A DNA stretch of 64,000 nucleotides from Candidatus Nitrohelix vancouverensis (GTDB taxonomy: Bacteria; Nitrospinota; Nitrospinia; Nitrospinales; VA-1): positions 1,204,557 through 1,268,556 of the forward strand of contig CP048620.1 in assembly GCA_015698305.1 (NCBI GenBank). Reading direction: 5' to 3'. Shown piece by piece: positions 34,238 through 43,950 of the stretch; position 1 is the stretch's first letter, and every line of letters begins with the position of its first letter. The position numbers and the translations under genes are program-made. The notes under the pieces were generated by a model. It did not search any database and had not been told where the DNA came from. It saw nothing but the letters and a program-made list of their open reading frames with translations.

Positions 34238-35185
34238 ATGTTTGAAAACAAAAGCATCGCGGTGGTCGTGCCCGCTCATAACGAAGAAAAACTGATTCAG
34301 ACGACGCTGAGTTCAATTCCCGATTGGGTGGATCGCATCTTCGTGGTGGACGACCGGAGCGGCGACGCGACCGTTGAGAAAATTAAAGAGTCGATGAAAA
34401 GCGATGCGCGCGTCGAACTGATTGAGCATGAGAAAAATCAGGGCGTCGGCGGAGCCATTGCAACCGGTTACAAGGCGGGCTTGGACAATCAAATTGACGT
34501 CACCGTGGTGATGGCGGGCGACGCGCAGATGGACCCGGAGGATTTGCCCGAGCTGGTTCGCCCGGTCGCCGTCGAAGGCGTCGATTACGCGAAAGGCAAC
34601 CGACTCTTTCATGCCGATTGGCGAGTCATCCCGCGCGCGCGATTTTTTGGCAACGCGGTCTTGTCCCTGCTCACCAAAATCGCCAGCGGTTACTGGCATA
34701 TCGCCGATTCGCAATGCGGTTACACCGCGATTTCCCTGCGCGCCTTGCGCCGAATGAATCTGGACGCGATGTATGCGCGATACGGCGTACCCAACGATTT
34801 GCTCGTCAATCTCAATATCAGCAATTGCACCGTGCGCGATGTTCCGGTGCGTCCCGTTTATAATATCGGGGAAGTCTCGGAGTTGAAAATTTCCCGAGTG
34901 GTGTGGACGATCTCGCGATTGCTGTTGTCCAAATTTTTTGAACGCCTGTTCATCAAATACATCGTGAAGGATTTTCATCCTCTGGTTTTCTTTTACACGC
35001 TGGGCCTGATCGCCTTTCCCAGCGGTTTTCTAACGGGCCTCTATTTGTTCTTCTACCGTATAGCGGTCGGCCCCGTGTCGGTAACGAGCGCCCTGTTCTC
35101 CATTTTTCTGATGATCACCGGCTTGCAATTTCTTTTGTTTGCGATGTGGTTTGATATGGAAAACAACAAGAGCCTGAAGGGATGA
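34238..35185 (+). CDS. Family 2 glycosyltransferase (polyprenyl-phosphate sugar transferase-like)
   Basis: About 315 residues from the ATG at 34238 (MFENKSIAVVVPAHNEE); the frame upstream to 34172 looks non-coding. GT-A motifs: VVVPAHNEE, FVVDDRSGDAT, and VMAGDAQMDPEDL as the metal-binding region. Two C-terminal membrane helices follow (about 245-310). This layout is that of dolichyl/undecaprenyl-phosphate glycosyltransferases, which make lipid-linked sugars. It overlaps the YfhO-like gene by four bases, a likely partner that uses or moves such a sugar donor. Confidence 0.9.
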   Translation: MFENKSIAVVVPAHNEEKLIQTTLSSIPDWVDRIFVVDDRSGDATVEKIKESMKSDARVELIEHEKNQGVGGAIATGYKAGLDNQIDVTVVMAGDAQMDPEDLPELVRPVAVEGVDYAKGNRLFHADWRVIPRARFFGNAVLSLLTKIASGYWHIADSQCGYTAISLRALRRMNLDAMYARYGVPNDLLVNLNISNCTVRDVPVRPVYNIGEVSELKISRVVWTISRLLLSKFFERLFIKYIVKDFHPLVFFYTLGLIAFPSGFLTGLYLFFYRIAVGPVSVTSALFSIFLMITGLQFLLFAMWFDMENNKSLKG

Positions 35186-37494
35186 CGCCAGCGAGAGCGA
35201 CCTCGCCGACCTTCGGTAAAACGCAGGCGATTGTCTGGGGTCTCGGCGATCTGGCGGCGATGTCCGTGTTGGCGCTGGCCTGGTTGTTGTATTTTCTTCC
35301 CGTCCTGTTTCAGGATCTTTCCCTGTTCTTTCGCGATATTCCCGTCTTCGCCTATCCCATGAAGCATTTCATCTGGGAGGCTTTACAAGAAGGCTTCATG
35401 CCTTTCTGGTGGCCGGCGATCCATAGCGGCGTTCCCTTTCTGTCCCTGTGGCATCCCGGCGTTCTGTATCCGCTCAATCTCATTTTCGTTTGGGATGATT
35501 TCACGAGCGCCTTCAATGTTTTTGTGACGAGTCATTTTTTGATTGGCTCGCTCTTCACGTATCTCTTTTGCCGCAGTTCGGGGCAATCGATGTTCGCCGC
35601 GCTGGGCGCTGGATGTGTCGCGATGTGGGGCGGTTTTTTTCTGTCCGTGTCGCCCATGCAGAATCATTTTCAGGCCGCGGTCTGGCTTCCGGCGATGCTT
35701 TTCTGCGCGGAACGCTTTTTTCAACGCGGCGGCGTAGGCCCTGCGCTGGGAGTGATCCTAGCCTTGGCCCTGCAGATTCTGGCGGGCAGTCCTGAATTTT
35801 TTCTCCTGAGCGTTTTCCTGCTACTGCTCTATGCGCTCTGGATGCATGGACGCGAGCGACGCATCCGCAGAGCCCTGCAGGCGCTCACAGCGACCTTATT
35901 GGGACTCGGGCTTTCCGCCCTGCAATGGATTCCCGCAGGGTTCCTTGCCCCGCACAGCGACCGCGCAAGTGGACTGGATTTTGAAACCGCGACGCGCTGG
36001 TCCATGAAGCCGGAAACGCTCTTGTCTCTGTTGGTTCCGCTGGATGTTTCGGGCTTCATGCAGAACCCGGTCTTTCGCTCGGATTATTTTTTGCTCAGCC
36101 CCTATATGGGCTGGTTTTCTCTTTTTGTTTTGTTGTTCGCGTTTTGGCGGACAGAGGATCGAAAGGCGCACTTCTGGATCTGCATTCTGGCGCTGGGATT
36201 ATTGTTCAGTCTCGGGAAACACAACCCGGCCTATCGCCTGATGTACGACGCACTTCCCTTGCTGGACGGCTTTCGTTATCCTGAAAAGTTTTTCTTTCTG
36301 TCGGCGTATGCGCTTGTCTTTCTCACGGGCTTTGGACTGGACGCCATCGCGCGCCTGTCAAGAACGATGACGGCAAAAGGACTGATGCTGGTCGGTATTG
36401 GATTCGTTTTGCTGATCCTTGCCGTGGGGGCTTACGATGCGCAGCGTCCGACAGGATGGATTCTTTTTTCCATCGCGGCGACGGGCCTGTTCATCGCTTT
36501 GCATCGAAAAGATATCTGGGACGCCTGTTTGCTCAAGGGCGGCCTGGTTGCGCTGATCGCGTTCGATTTGTTATTGAATAACGGGCCGCTGGTTCCGCTG
36601 ATTCATAAAAATTTCTTTGAATCGCCGCCGGAAGCGCTACAGGCTCACCCGCCTTCTGCCGAAAATTATCGTTACTATAGCGGGCCGTTGTTGACAGAAG
36701 AGATTTTGCCGACGAAGAATTCGTTTCCCAGAGAAAGCAATTTACTGCGCGGTTATCTGGCGATGAAGGCGCAGGCCTATCCCAATCTGGGTACGGTGCA
36801 TGGGCTGAACTACATCGACGGTCTGACGGGCTGGGGTCTGCATGACAGCGAGTTGTGGACGCTGATTTTTACCCGTTCGCCGCCGGACAAGCGCAGGCGT
36901 ATGCTGGAACGAGGCAACGTGCGTTTCTGGATCTCGCCGGAACTCGGCGAGGCTCCGACCTCGGCGCATCCCTTTGGGTTGCCGGAGCGCGTCGAACTGG
37001 AACGCGCCCTGCCGCGCGCCTTCATGGTTTCCAAAGCCCGCTCGGGCGGAGATCCCAAAGCCAGCAATGTGTATTTCAGCGAGTCGTTTGACCCTCTCAG
37101 AGAAGTTTTGCTGGGCGAACCGTTTGCGCAAACAGAAACTTCCGGATCGCCGTTTGAAGGGGAGGCTGTCTCTGTGACTTACGCTCCAAACCGGGTTTTT
37201 GTGCAGACCCGGCAATCGCAAGCTGGCTACCTCGTTCTTCTGGACAGTTATTTCCCCGGTTGGTCGGCGCGCGTTGACGGAACATTCATCCCCGTATTGC
37301 GAGCGAATTATTTTTACCGCGCCGTCTTCCTCCCTCCCGGTGAACACCGGGTCGAATTTTCCTATCAGCCGGAAGGCTGGGGCGCCGGGTTGATGCTTTC
37401 GCTGTCGACCCTGATGCTCGTGTTCATGGCGCTCCTGATCCCCGAAGCGCGCCGCCGGATCGTCTGCCGACCGTCTTTCCCGCCTCTCATTTGA
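35182..37494 (+). CDS. YfhO-family membrane protein (GT-C-like)
   Basis: A 770-residue polytopic membrane protein. About 12 hydrophobic helices are followed by a C-terminal beta-rich domain (from about residue 620). The family opening (LFFRDIPVFAYPMKHFIW, then PFWWPAIHSGVPFL and HPGVLYPLN) matches YfhO proteins, which belong with GT-C glycosyltransferases. They are thought to decorate cell-surface polymers using lipid-linked sugars. The four-base overlap with the GT2 gene supports a donor-maker/transferase pair. The substrate is unknown. Confidence 0.88.
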   Translation: MTPARATSPTFGKTQAIVWGLGDLAAMSVLALAWLLYFLPVLFQDLSLFFRDIPVFAYPMKHFIWEALQEGFMPFWWPAIHSGVPFLSLWHPGVLYPLNLIFVWDDFTSAFNVFVTSHFLIGSLFTYLFCRSSGQSMFAALGAGCVAMWGGFFLSVSPMQNHFQAAVWLPAMLFCAERFFQRGGVGPALGVILALALQILAGSPEFFLLSVFLLLLYALWMHGRERRIRRALQALTATLLGLGLSALQWIPAGFLAPHSDRASGLDFETATRWSMKPETLLSLLVPLDVSGFMQNPVFRSDYFLLSPYMGWFSLFVLLFAFWRTEDRKAHFWICILALGLLFSLGKHNPAYRLMYDALPLLDGFRYPEKFFFLSAYALVFLTGFGLDAIARLSRTMTAKGLMLVGIGFVLLILAVGAYDAQRPTGWILFSIAATGLFIALHRKDIWDACLLKGGLVALIAFDLLLNNGPLVPLIHKNFFESPPEALQAHPPSAENYRYYSGPLLTEEILPTKNSFPRESNLLRGYLAMKAQAYPNLGTVHGLNYIDGLTGWGLHDSELWTLIFTRSPPDKRRRMLERGNVRFWISPELGEAPTSAHPFGLPERVELERALPRAFMVSKARSGGDPKASNVYFSESFDPLREVLLGEPFAQTETSGSPFEGEAVSVTYAPNRVFVQTRQSQAGYLVLLDSYFPGWSARVDGTFIPVLRANYFYRAVFLPPGEHRVEFSYQPEGWGAGLMLSLSTLMLVFMALLIPEARRRIVCRPSFPPLI

Positions 37495-37520
37495 GAGTTT
37501 TATCTTATTGAAATTAAAGG

Positions 37521-37542
37521 GCTAATACGCTAGTATGTTAGC
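37521..37542 (+). promoter_or_regulatory. Imperfect palindrome abutting the nadB start
   Basis: GCTAATACGCTAGTATGTTAGC is an imperfect inverted repeat ending directly at the nadB ATG (37543). It would occupy the place where the ribosome-binding site should be, and no clear ribosome site is seen. It may be an operator or a translation-occluding hairpin. Confidence 0.35.
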
Positions 37543-39198
37543 ATGAGAGTCGAGAAAGATTTTATAGTCATAGGCGGCGGCATCGCGGGACTGACCTTTG
37601 CCCTGAAAGCGGCGGAGAAAGGTTCCGTTGCGGTCATCACCAAGGACGCCCTGCAGGAATCAGCGACGCGCTACGCCCAGGGCGGTATTGCGTCGGTCAT
37701 GGCGCGCGACGACTCCTGCGATCTGCACGTTCAGGACACGCTCACCGCCGGACGCGGGCTGTGCAAGGAAGACGTGGTCCGCATCATCTGCATGGAAGGC
37801 CCGGCGCGGGTGCGCGAATTGATCGAGCTCGGCGCCCAGTTCACCCGAATGGGCGGCAAGGACTACGACCTGACTCGCGAAGGCGGTCATTCGAAGCGGC
37901 GCATCCTGCACGCTAACGACATCACCGGCTGGGAAATCCAGCGCGCGCTGATGGAGGCGACGCGCAACAATCCAAACATCGAAGTGTTTGAACATCACAT
38001 GGCGATCGACCTGATCACCCTCGCTCGTCTGGATGATTCCATCGAGCCGGGTTCGGAGCAGGATGAAGCCTTGGGGATTTACGCGCTGGACGTTGTGCGC
38101 AATGAAGTCTCAACTTTCATCGGTCATTCGACTCTGTTGGCGACCGGCGGCGCGGGCAAGGTGTATCTGTACACCTCCAATCCCGATACGGCGACCGGAG
38201 ACGGCATTGCTTTGGCCTATCGCGCGGCGGCGAAAATTTCCAATATGGAATTTTTTCAATTTCACCCGACCTGCCTGTACCACCCGGAGGCCAAATCATT
38301 TTTGATCTCTGAAGCGGTGCGCGGCGAGGGCGGCATCCTGCGTTTGAAAAACGGCGATACCTTCATGGAGAAGTACCATCCGCTGAAATGTCTGGCGCCG
38401 CGCGACGTGGTGGCGCGTGCCATCGACTGCGAGATGAAGAAAAGCGGCGACGATTGCGTCTATCTTGATGCGACGCATATCGAAGGCTATCGGGCGCGCG
38501 AACGTTTTCCGAATATTTACAAGACCTGCAAGGACTTTGGTTTCGACATGTCGACGGAAGCCATACCCGTCGTTCCGGCGGCGCATTATATGTGCGGCGG
38601 CGTCGCGGTGGACGTGTGGGGTCGCACCAATATCAACCGGCTCTTCGCTTCCGGAGAAGTGTGTTATTCCGGGTTTCACGGCGCCAATCGGCTGGCCTCT
38701 AACTCACTGCTGGAAGGTCTGGTGCTGTCGCATCGAGCCGTCGACAAGGCGGGCGAGTGGTTGACGCGTAAAGAGACGGTGCGCAAATGGAGCGCTCGCA
38801 TTCCCGAGTGGGACCCGCGCGGCGCGGTGGACAGCGACGAATCGGTCGTCGTGTCGCACAACTGGGACGAAATCCGAAAACTGATGTGGAATTATGTGGG
38901 CGTGGTGCGATCCGACAAACGCCTGCGCAGGGCGCAACGACGCATCGAACTATTGCTGGATGAAATTCAGGAGTACTACTGGAATTTCACGCTCACCAAA
39001 GACACGCTGGAATTGCGCGATATCGCGATCACCGCTCAGCTGATCATCAAAGGCGCGATGGAGCGGCGGGAGAGCCGGGGACTGCATTACAACCTCGACT
39101 GCATGGAGACCGACGACGTTCACTGGCGCAAGGACACGACCTTTCAAGACGCGGCAAAACGATTAATAACAGAACATAAGGTAAGCTCTCATGGATGA
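37543..39198 (+). CDS. nadB: L-aspartate oxidase
   Basis: A 551-residue flavoprotein, first step of de novo NAD synthesis: it oxidises aspartate to iminoaspartate. FAD motif: VIGGGIAGLTFALKAAEKG. Substrate/FAD loop: SATRYAQGGIASV. Others: LATGGAGKVYLYTSNPDTATGDG, FHPTCLYHP, and GFHGANRLASNSLLEGLVLS. The C-terminal fumarate-reductase helical domain is present. Length is typical. No nadA or nadC is near. Its end overlaps ftsK by eight bases. Confidence 0.95.
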   Translation: MRVEKDFIVIGGGIAGLTFALKAAEKGSVAVITKDALQESATRYAQGGIASVMARDDSCDLHVQDTLTAGRGLCKEDVVRIICMEGPARVRELIELGAQFTRMGGKDYDLTREGGHSKRRILHANDITGWEIQRALMEATRNNPNIEVFEHHMAIDLITLARLDDSIEPGSEQDEALGIYALDVVRNEVSTFIGHSTLLATGGAGKVYLYTSNPDTATGDGIALAYRAAAKISNMEFFQFHPTCLYHPEAKSFLISEAVRGEGGILRLKNGDTFMEKYHPLKCLAPRDVVARAIDCEMKKSGDDCVYLDATHIEGYRARERFPNIYKTCKDFGFDMSTEAIPVVPAAHYMCGGVAVDVWGRTNINRLFASGEVCYSGFHGANRLASNSLLEGLVLSHRAVDKAGEWLTRKETVRKWSARIPEWDPRGAVDSDESVVVSHNWDEIRKLMWNYVGVVRSDKRLRRAQRRIELLLDEIQEYYWNFTLTKDTLELRDIAITAQLIIKGAMERRESRGLHYNLDCMETDDVHWRKDTTFQDAAKRLITEHKVSSHG

Positions 39199-41506
39199 AA
39201 ATAAAGCGCCCGGTCTGGGCCGGGATTTTTTGGGAATCTTTTTTGTAGCGCTCACCATTTTCGTCATGATTTCGCTGTTGACGTATTCGCCGGAAGACCC
39301 TTCGTTCAACAAACAATTTTCTGAAACGGTGAAAGCGCAGAATTCAGGCGGCATCGTCGGCGCTTACGTGGCGGACGGCCTGGCGCAGGTGTTTGGTAGC
39401 GGCGGATTTTTCTTCCCGCTGATCACTCTCATCTGGGGCTGGTCGCTGATTCGCGGCAAGCAGGTGCAGTCCTGGAAAATGGTGGCGGGGCCGGGCATGG
39501 TGTTTCTCGCCGGAATCTGCGCGCTGATGGACATCCTGTTCAAGCAGGATCCGTTTTTCCAGCAGGGCTTGCAAGCGGGCGGCATGACCGGCGGTTTGAT
39601 GGGGAATTTCCTCACCACCTGGCTGAGTACCGTGGGCGCCACTCTGGTGCTGACGACGCTGATTGCGGTTTGTCTGCTGGCGATGACCGGTCGCACGGTG
39701 AACGAATCCCTGGAAGGGCTCTTCAAGGGATTGCTGTTCCTGATCAAGCTTGCGGTCAAATCGATACTGCTTGCGAAGGACCGGCTCATCGAACGCTTCA
39801 AGTCGCATCGTTCCCAGCAATTGGAAAATAAGAAACAAAAGCGCGCCCTCCCCGAACCGGTGATCGTGACGCGCGCTCCCGAACGCGAACCGACGTCGCA
39901 AAATAAAGCGTCGAAAGAAAAAGAGAATCCCGCGGAGTTTGTGGTGCAGGAGGATTTTGCATTCGTTGCGGAGTTGGGCAATTATCAGGTGCCGCCGCTG
40001 TCCCTGCTGAACGACCCTCCGGAGCAAACCGAAAATGAAAACGCGCGCAACGAAATTCTGGCGAGTAGCGCGATTCTGGAAAAGAAGCTGGCGGATTTTG
40101 GCGTGGAGGGCAAAGTGGTGCAGGTTTTGCCGGGGCCGTTCATCACCCTGTTTGAATTTGAACCGGCGCCGGGAATCAAGGTCAGTCGCATTCTGTCGCT
40201 GGCAGACGATCTGGCGCTCGCCATGCGCGCCCTGAGCTTGCGCATTCTTGCCCCGGTGCCGGGCAAACCGGTGGTGGGCATTGAGGTGCCGAATCTGAAA
40301 CGAGAAACGATTTATTTCAAGGACGTGATTTCTTCCAAGGAATTTTCCGAGTCTGAGTCCAGGCTGACCATGGTGATTGGCAAGGACAATCTGGGAGAAC
40401 CGATGGTGCAGGATCTTGCGACGGTTCCGCATTTGCTGATGGCGGGTTCCACCGGCTCCGGTAAAAGCGTGGGCCTCAACGCGATGATCTGTTCCATTTT
40501 GCTCAACGCGACGCCGGATGAAGTGAAGTTCATCATGATCGATCCCAAAATGCTGGAGCTGTCGATTTACGACGGCATCCCTCACCTGATTTCTCCCGTC
40601 GTGACGAATCCCAAAAAGGCGGCGGCGGCTTTGCAGTGGGCGGTTTCTGAAATGGAGAACCGTTACAAGGCGATGGCGGAAAGCGGCGTGCGCAACATCA
40701 GCGGCTACAATGCGATGGCGGTGAAATTGCAAAAGGAATACGCCGAAGCGGTGAAGCAACGCGAGATCGAAGAGAAACTGCGACGCAAGGCGGAGAAAGA
40801 AGGATCGGAAGAGGAATTTGATGAACTCGAACCGATTCCCGAGCCGCCGGATAAACTCCCCTACATCGTCGTTATCATCGACGAGTTGGCCGACCTGATG
40901 ATGGTCGCGTCCAAGGGCGTGGAGGATTGTCTGATTCGACTGGCGCAAATGGCGCGGGCTTCGGGAATTCATATCATCATCGCCACGCAACGCCCTTCGG
41001 TGGACGTGTTGACGGGCATCATCAAGGCGAATTTTCCTTCCCGAATTTCTTACAAGGTCACCTCGCGCGTCGACTCGCGCACGATTCTGGATTCGATGGG
41101 CGCGGAACGTCTGCTGGGTAAAGGCGACATGTTGTTCCTGCCGCCGGGTACCAATCGTTTGCAAAGAGCGCATGGGGCGATGGTGAGCGATGAAGAGATC
41201 AACCGCATCGTGGGCTTCATCAAGAGTCAGAAGCAACCGGAGTATCAGGAAGATATTTTCAAGGACATGCCGACTGAATCCGCTGGCGGCGACGAGGCTG
41301 AAGAGTTCGATGAAAAATACGACGAGGCGGTCGAGATCGTCGCCAAAGACAGGCAGGCGTCCATTTCATACATTCAGCGCAGATTACGGATCGGCTACAA
41401 TCGCGCGGCGCGCATCATAGAGATGATGGAGAAGGAAGGCGTCGTCGGCCCCTCCGACGGCGTGAGACCGCGCGAAGTGTATGTGAGTCCGATCGCCATT
41501 GAATAG
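39191..41506 (+). CDS. ftsK: DNA translocase FtsK/SpoIIIE
   Basis: A 771-residue chromosome-dimer-resolving DNA pump at the division septum. Four hydrophobic helices lie in the first 190 residues. A basic linker follows, then the motor: Walker A GSTGSGKSVG, IMIDPKMLELSIYDGIPHL, Walker B PYIVVIIDELADLMM, and ATQRPSVDVLTGIIKANF. The C-terminal gamma winged helix (ISYIQRRLRIGYNRAARI) reads polar DNA sites. The start lies inside the last codons of nadB, so the two are coupled. Length is normal for the short-linker type. Confidence 0.96.
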   Translation: MDENKAPGLGRDFLGIFFVALTIFVMISLLTYSPEDPSFNKQFSETVKAQNSGGIVGAYVADGLAQVFGSGGFFFPLITLIWGWSLIRGKQVQSWKMVAGPGMVFLAGICALMDILFKQDPFFQQGLQAGGMTGGLMGNFLTTWLSTVGATLVLTTLIAVCLLAMTGRTVNESLEGLFKGLLFLIKLAVKSILLAKDRLIERFKSHRSQQLENKKQKRALPEPVIVTRAPEREPTSQNKASKEKENPAEFVVQEDFAFVAELGNYQVPPLSLLNDPPEQTENENARNEILASSAILEKKLADFGVEGKVVQVLPGPFITLFEFEPAPGIKVSRILSLADDLALAMRALSLRILAPVPGKPVVGIEVPNLKRETIYFKDVISSKEFSESESRLTMVIGKDNLGEPMVQDLATVPHLLMAGSTGSGKSVGLNAMICSILLNATPDEVKFIMIDPKMLELSIYDGIPHLISPVVTNPKKAAAALQWAVSEMENRYKAMAESGVRNISGYNAMAVKLQKEYAEAVKQREIEEKLRRKAEKEGSEEEFDELEPIPEPPDKLPYIVVIIDELADLMMVASKGVEDCLIRLAQMARASGIHIIIATQRPSVDVLTGIIKANFPSRISYKVTSRVDSRTILDSMGAERLLGKGDMLFLPPGTNRLQRAHGAMVSDEEINRIVGFIKSQKQPEYQEDIFKDMPTESAGGDEAEEFDEKYDEAVEIVAKDRQASISYIQRRLRIGYNRAARIIEMMEKEGVVGPSDGVRPREVYVSPIAIE

Positions 41507-41519
41507 CTGGCCTCATTCG

Positions 41520-42362
41520 ATGCGGAATTGTTTTGTAGTGGGACTCGTTACGCTGGGCTTGCTGTTCGGCCTGGAAAGGGCAGAGGCCGATCTGTATTCC
41601 TGGAAGGACGAGGACGGTCGTCTGCATGTCACCGACAACCCCTCCACCATCCCGCAAAAATACCGTCGCCAGACGGATGGTTTTAAAACATTTGAATCCC
41701 GTCCCGCTCCGTCTTATCCTGAAAAAGAAAACGACATCCCCTCCGCATCAGCGATGGAGATCGATTTGATTCCATTGCCGGGCGGACATTTCATTGCGAC
41801 AGTCGAGTTGAATCGCAGAGTTTCCGCGAAACTGATGCTGGACACCGGCGCGTCGATGATTACTTTATCAAAGCGAGTCGCGGATCAGCTCAGCCTTGGT
41901 TTGTATTCTGCGCCGCGCATTAGCTTTTCCACCGCAGGCGGCGAAGTGGCGATGCCGCTGGTCGCTCTGGACCGGGTGCAGATTGGCGGGGCGCAGGCCT
42001 TCAACGTCGAGGCGGCGGTGAACCCCAACGAGATGGGCGAGGTGGATGGATTGTTGGGAATGTCTTTTCTCAGCCATTTTAAAATGGAACTCGATCAGGT
42101 AAATGCGAAGTTGATTTTGAAACCGTTGGCAGAAAAAGGCGAGACCTCCTACGAAGGCAAACCGGGTTCCTGGTGGAGTCGCCAGTTCGGTCATCTTGCA
42201 GGGCGCGTGCAGGGCGCGAAAGCCAGGGCGACCGGTCTGCGCGCACAGGGCGGCGTCGAAGCCGCCAACGCGCTTCGATTGGAAAAACATTATCAGATGC
42301 TTTATCAAAAACTCAAGGAGCGCGCCTTTCGCGTTGGCCTGCCGGAACGCTATCGACGCTGA
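41520..42362 (+). CDS. Secreted retropepsin-like aspartic protease with DUF4124 domain
   Basis: About 280 residues from the ATG at 41520 (MRNCFVVGLVTLGLLFG). A signal peptide of about 22 residues ends near RAEA. A DUF4124-like segment (DLYSWKDEDGRLHVTDNP) follows, then a retropepsin domain with the active-site LMLDTGASMITLS and a second half DGLLGMSFLSHFKMELD, as in clan AA periplasmic proteases (TIGR02281 type). A charged helical tail completes it. The substrate is unknown. The gene follows ftsK at once, in a frame that reuses its stop region. Confidence 0.85.
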   Translation: MRNCFVVGLVTLGLLFGLERAEADLYSWKDEDGRLHVTDNPSTIPQKYRRQTDGFKTFESRPAPSYPEKENDIPSASAMEIDLIPLPGGHFIATVELNRRVSAKLMLDTGASMITLSKRVADQLSLGLYSAPRISFSTAGGEVAMPLVALDRVQIGGAQAFNVEAAVNPNEMGEVDGLLGMSFLSHFKMELDQVNAKLILKPLAEKGETSYEGKPGSWWSRQFGHLAGRVQGAKARATGLRAQGGVEAANALRLEKHYQMLYQKLKERAFRVGLPERYRR

Positions 42363-42377
42363 GGCGTTCTGATTGAG

Positions 42378-43169
42378 ATGAGCCTATCTTCCCTGAGCGC
42401 TGAAGCCGTCAAACAACGCGTGTTCGCATTGATGGGAGCCAGCAATCTGGCTCGCGGCGACTGGGCATTGGAGCGTTGTCTGAGATCGGCCTCCCCGGCG
42501 GGGTCGACGCGGTTTCTGCGAGCTTTGGGGCCGGGACGCGGATTTTGCGCTGAAGGCGGATTGATGAACATTCGCTATCGACCGATCCGCGACTGCGGGA
42601 TCGTTGATGCGGCGACGCAACTGGCGGAAGATAAAAACAATCGCGTGACGGCTCTCATGACCGATATCGGCAACGACATTCTTTACGGCGTATCGGCGGA
42701 GGAAATTATTGAAAGCCTGCAGAAAATGGCGAACCGCTTAAGAGACACAGGGGCCGATGTATGGGTGTCCTCAATTCATGTGGATATGGAAAACGATGTG
42801 GGCGAGTCGCGTTTCAATATTCTAAAAAGAATTTTTTTTCCGGGAAGTTCAGTCACTTATGCAAGCGCGAAGAAGGCGGTACAGGATATCAATGCGGCCT
42901 TGCACGAGGGCGAATCGGATCGCTGGTCGCTGATATCGGGATTGAAGGCATACTGCGGGGCGGATAAAATTCATTATCATTTGTTGAAAAGCGCAGGGGC
43001 CTGGACAGACGTCGCCAGAAAATTACTTGAAACGGAAATTGCATCAGAAAAGGTTAGCGTGAAGCAATGGCAAATTCAGACAGCGTTGCTGGACAATCTG
43101 GCGCGTATTTTTTTCAGAGACATGATGGGCGGGATTTTGCGGATGCGTCCCAGACCGGACTGGTATTGA
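42378..43169 (+). CDS. SGNH/GDSL-type hydrolase-like protein
   Basis: A 263-residue protein with the three SGNH blocks. The nucleophile Ser lies in LMGASNLARGDW (block I, GAS rather than GDS). The oxyanion Asn lies in MTDIGNDILYG (block III), and Asp/His in GADKIHYHLLKSAG (block V, DxxH). This suggests a lipase/esterase fold; the substrate is unknown. No signal peptide is seen. It lies 15 bp after the retropepsin gene and 7 bp before the acyltransferase gene. A lipid-ester role is possible but not shown. Confidence 0.75.
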   Translation: MSLSSLSAEAVKQRVFALMGASNLARGDWALERCLRSASPAGSTRFLRALGPGRGFCAEGGLMNIRYRPIRDCGIVDAATQLAEDKNNRVTALMTDIGNDILYGVSAEEIIESLQKMANRLRDTGADVWVSSIHVDMENDVGESRFNILKRIFFPGSSVTYASAKKAVQDINAALHEGESDRWSLISGLKAYCGADKIHYHLLKSAGAWTDVARKLLETEIASEKVSVKQWQIQTALLDNLARIFFRDMMGGILRMRPRPDWY

Positions 43170-43176
43170 AGGCGGC

Positions 43177-43950
43177 ATGTCTGCTCTGAGAGCCTGTGCC
43201 CGCTTGCTTGCTTTGGCTGTTGTGAACCTGATGCTGGGGTCAGCGGCGGCGTTGTTCTATCTGCTGGAAGGCGGATTCACGCAAACTTATGCGCGACGTC
43301 TGCGCACCCTGTCGCTACTTTGGGGGCGATGGACCTGCCGGATTTTCAATATTCAGATTGATTCCATGCCAGAGAGACCGTTCCCAAAGGGGGCCTTGAT
43401 CGTTGCCAATCACTCCGGGGCGGCGGATATATTTGTCCTTGCCGCCTGTTATCCCGCGCGTTTCGTAGCGAAGTCGGAGGTGGCGGACTGGCCGTTGGTC
43501 AGTTGGCTGGCGCGATTGGGCGGAACCTTGTTTGTGGATCGCACGCGACGCATGCAGGTGCGGCAGAGCCTGGCGCAGATTCAGGAAGCGCTGGAGGGCG
43601 GTTCTTTGCTGGCGATGTTCCCCGAGTCGGTGGCGACGCAGGAGCTTGAGGCCTTGCCCTTCAAAAGCTCGCATTTTGAAAGCGCGGTTCGAGCGGGCAT
43701 TCCCGTCATCCCCGTTTCCATTGTTTATCTCGACCCCAACAGACCATCGATAGCCAGCTGGGGCGATAAGAATTTTGCAGAACATTTATGGGACTTGTTA
43801 AAAAATCAAGAATTGAAGGTCGCCGTCAAGGCGCATCCTGCGATTGAAGGCGCGACGGATCGCCGAGCGCTGGCGGAGCAGAGCCGGGACTGCGTGAACG
43901 CGGGCATTCGCGAGTTGAGGGCGTCAAAATCGAGTCAAGGAGAGAAGTGA
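43177..43950 (+). CDS. 1-acyl-sn-glycerol-3-phosphate acyltransferase (PlsC family)
   Basis: A 257-residue membrane-associated acyltransferase with one N-terminal helix (about 10-35). The catalytic motif is ANHSGAADIFVLA (NHx4D). FVAKSEVADWPLVSWLARLGG and the variant second motif FPESVATQELEALPFKSS (usual FPEGTRS) follow, then GIPVIPVSIVY. It would add a second acyl chain to lysophosphatidate or a related acceptor. The FPES variant could mean a non-standard acceptor. It overlaps the gamma carbonic anhydrase gene by four bases. Confidence 0.88.
   Translation: MSALRACARLLALAVVNLMLGSAAALFYLLEGGFTQTYARRLRTLSLLWGRWTCRIFNIQIDSMPERPFPKGALIVANHSGAADIFVLAACYPARFVAKSEVADWPLVSWLARLGGTLFVDRTRRMQVRQSLAQIQEALEGGSLLAMFPESVATQELEALPFKSSHFESAVRAGIPVIPVSIVYLDPNRPSIASWGDKNFAEHLWDLLKNQELKVAVKAHPAIEGATDRRALAEQSRDCVNAGIRELRASKSSQGEK

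Noticed and set aside
39344-41236. 630-codon minus-strand frame opposite ftsK
   Set aside because: A shadow of ftsK; the composition (His/Arg-rich) is typical of antisense frames, and ftsK motifs are complete on the plus strand.
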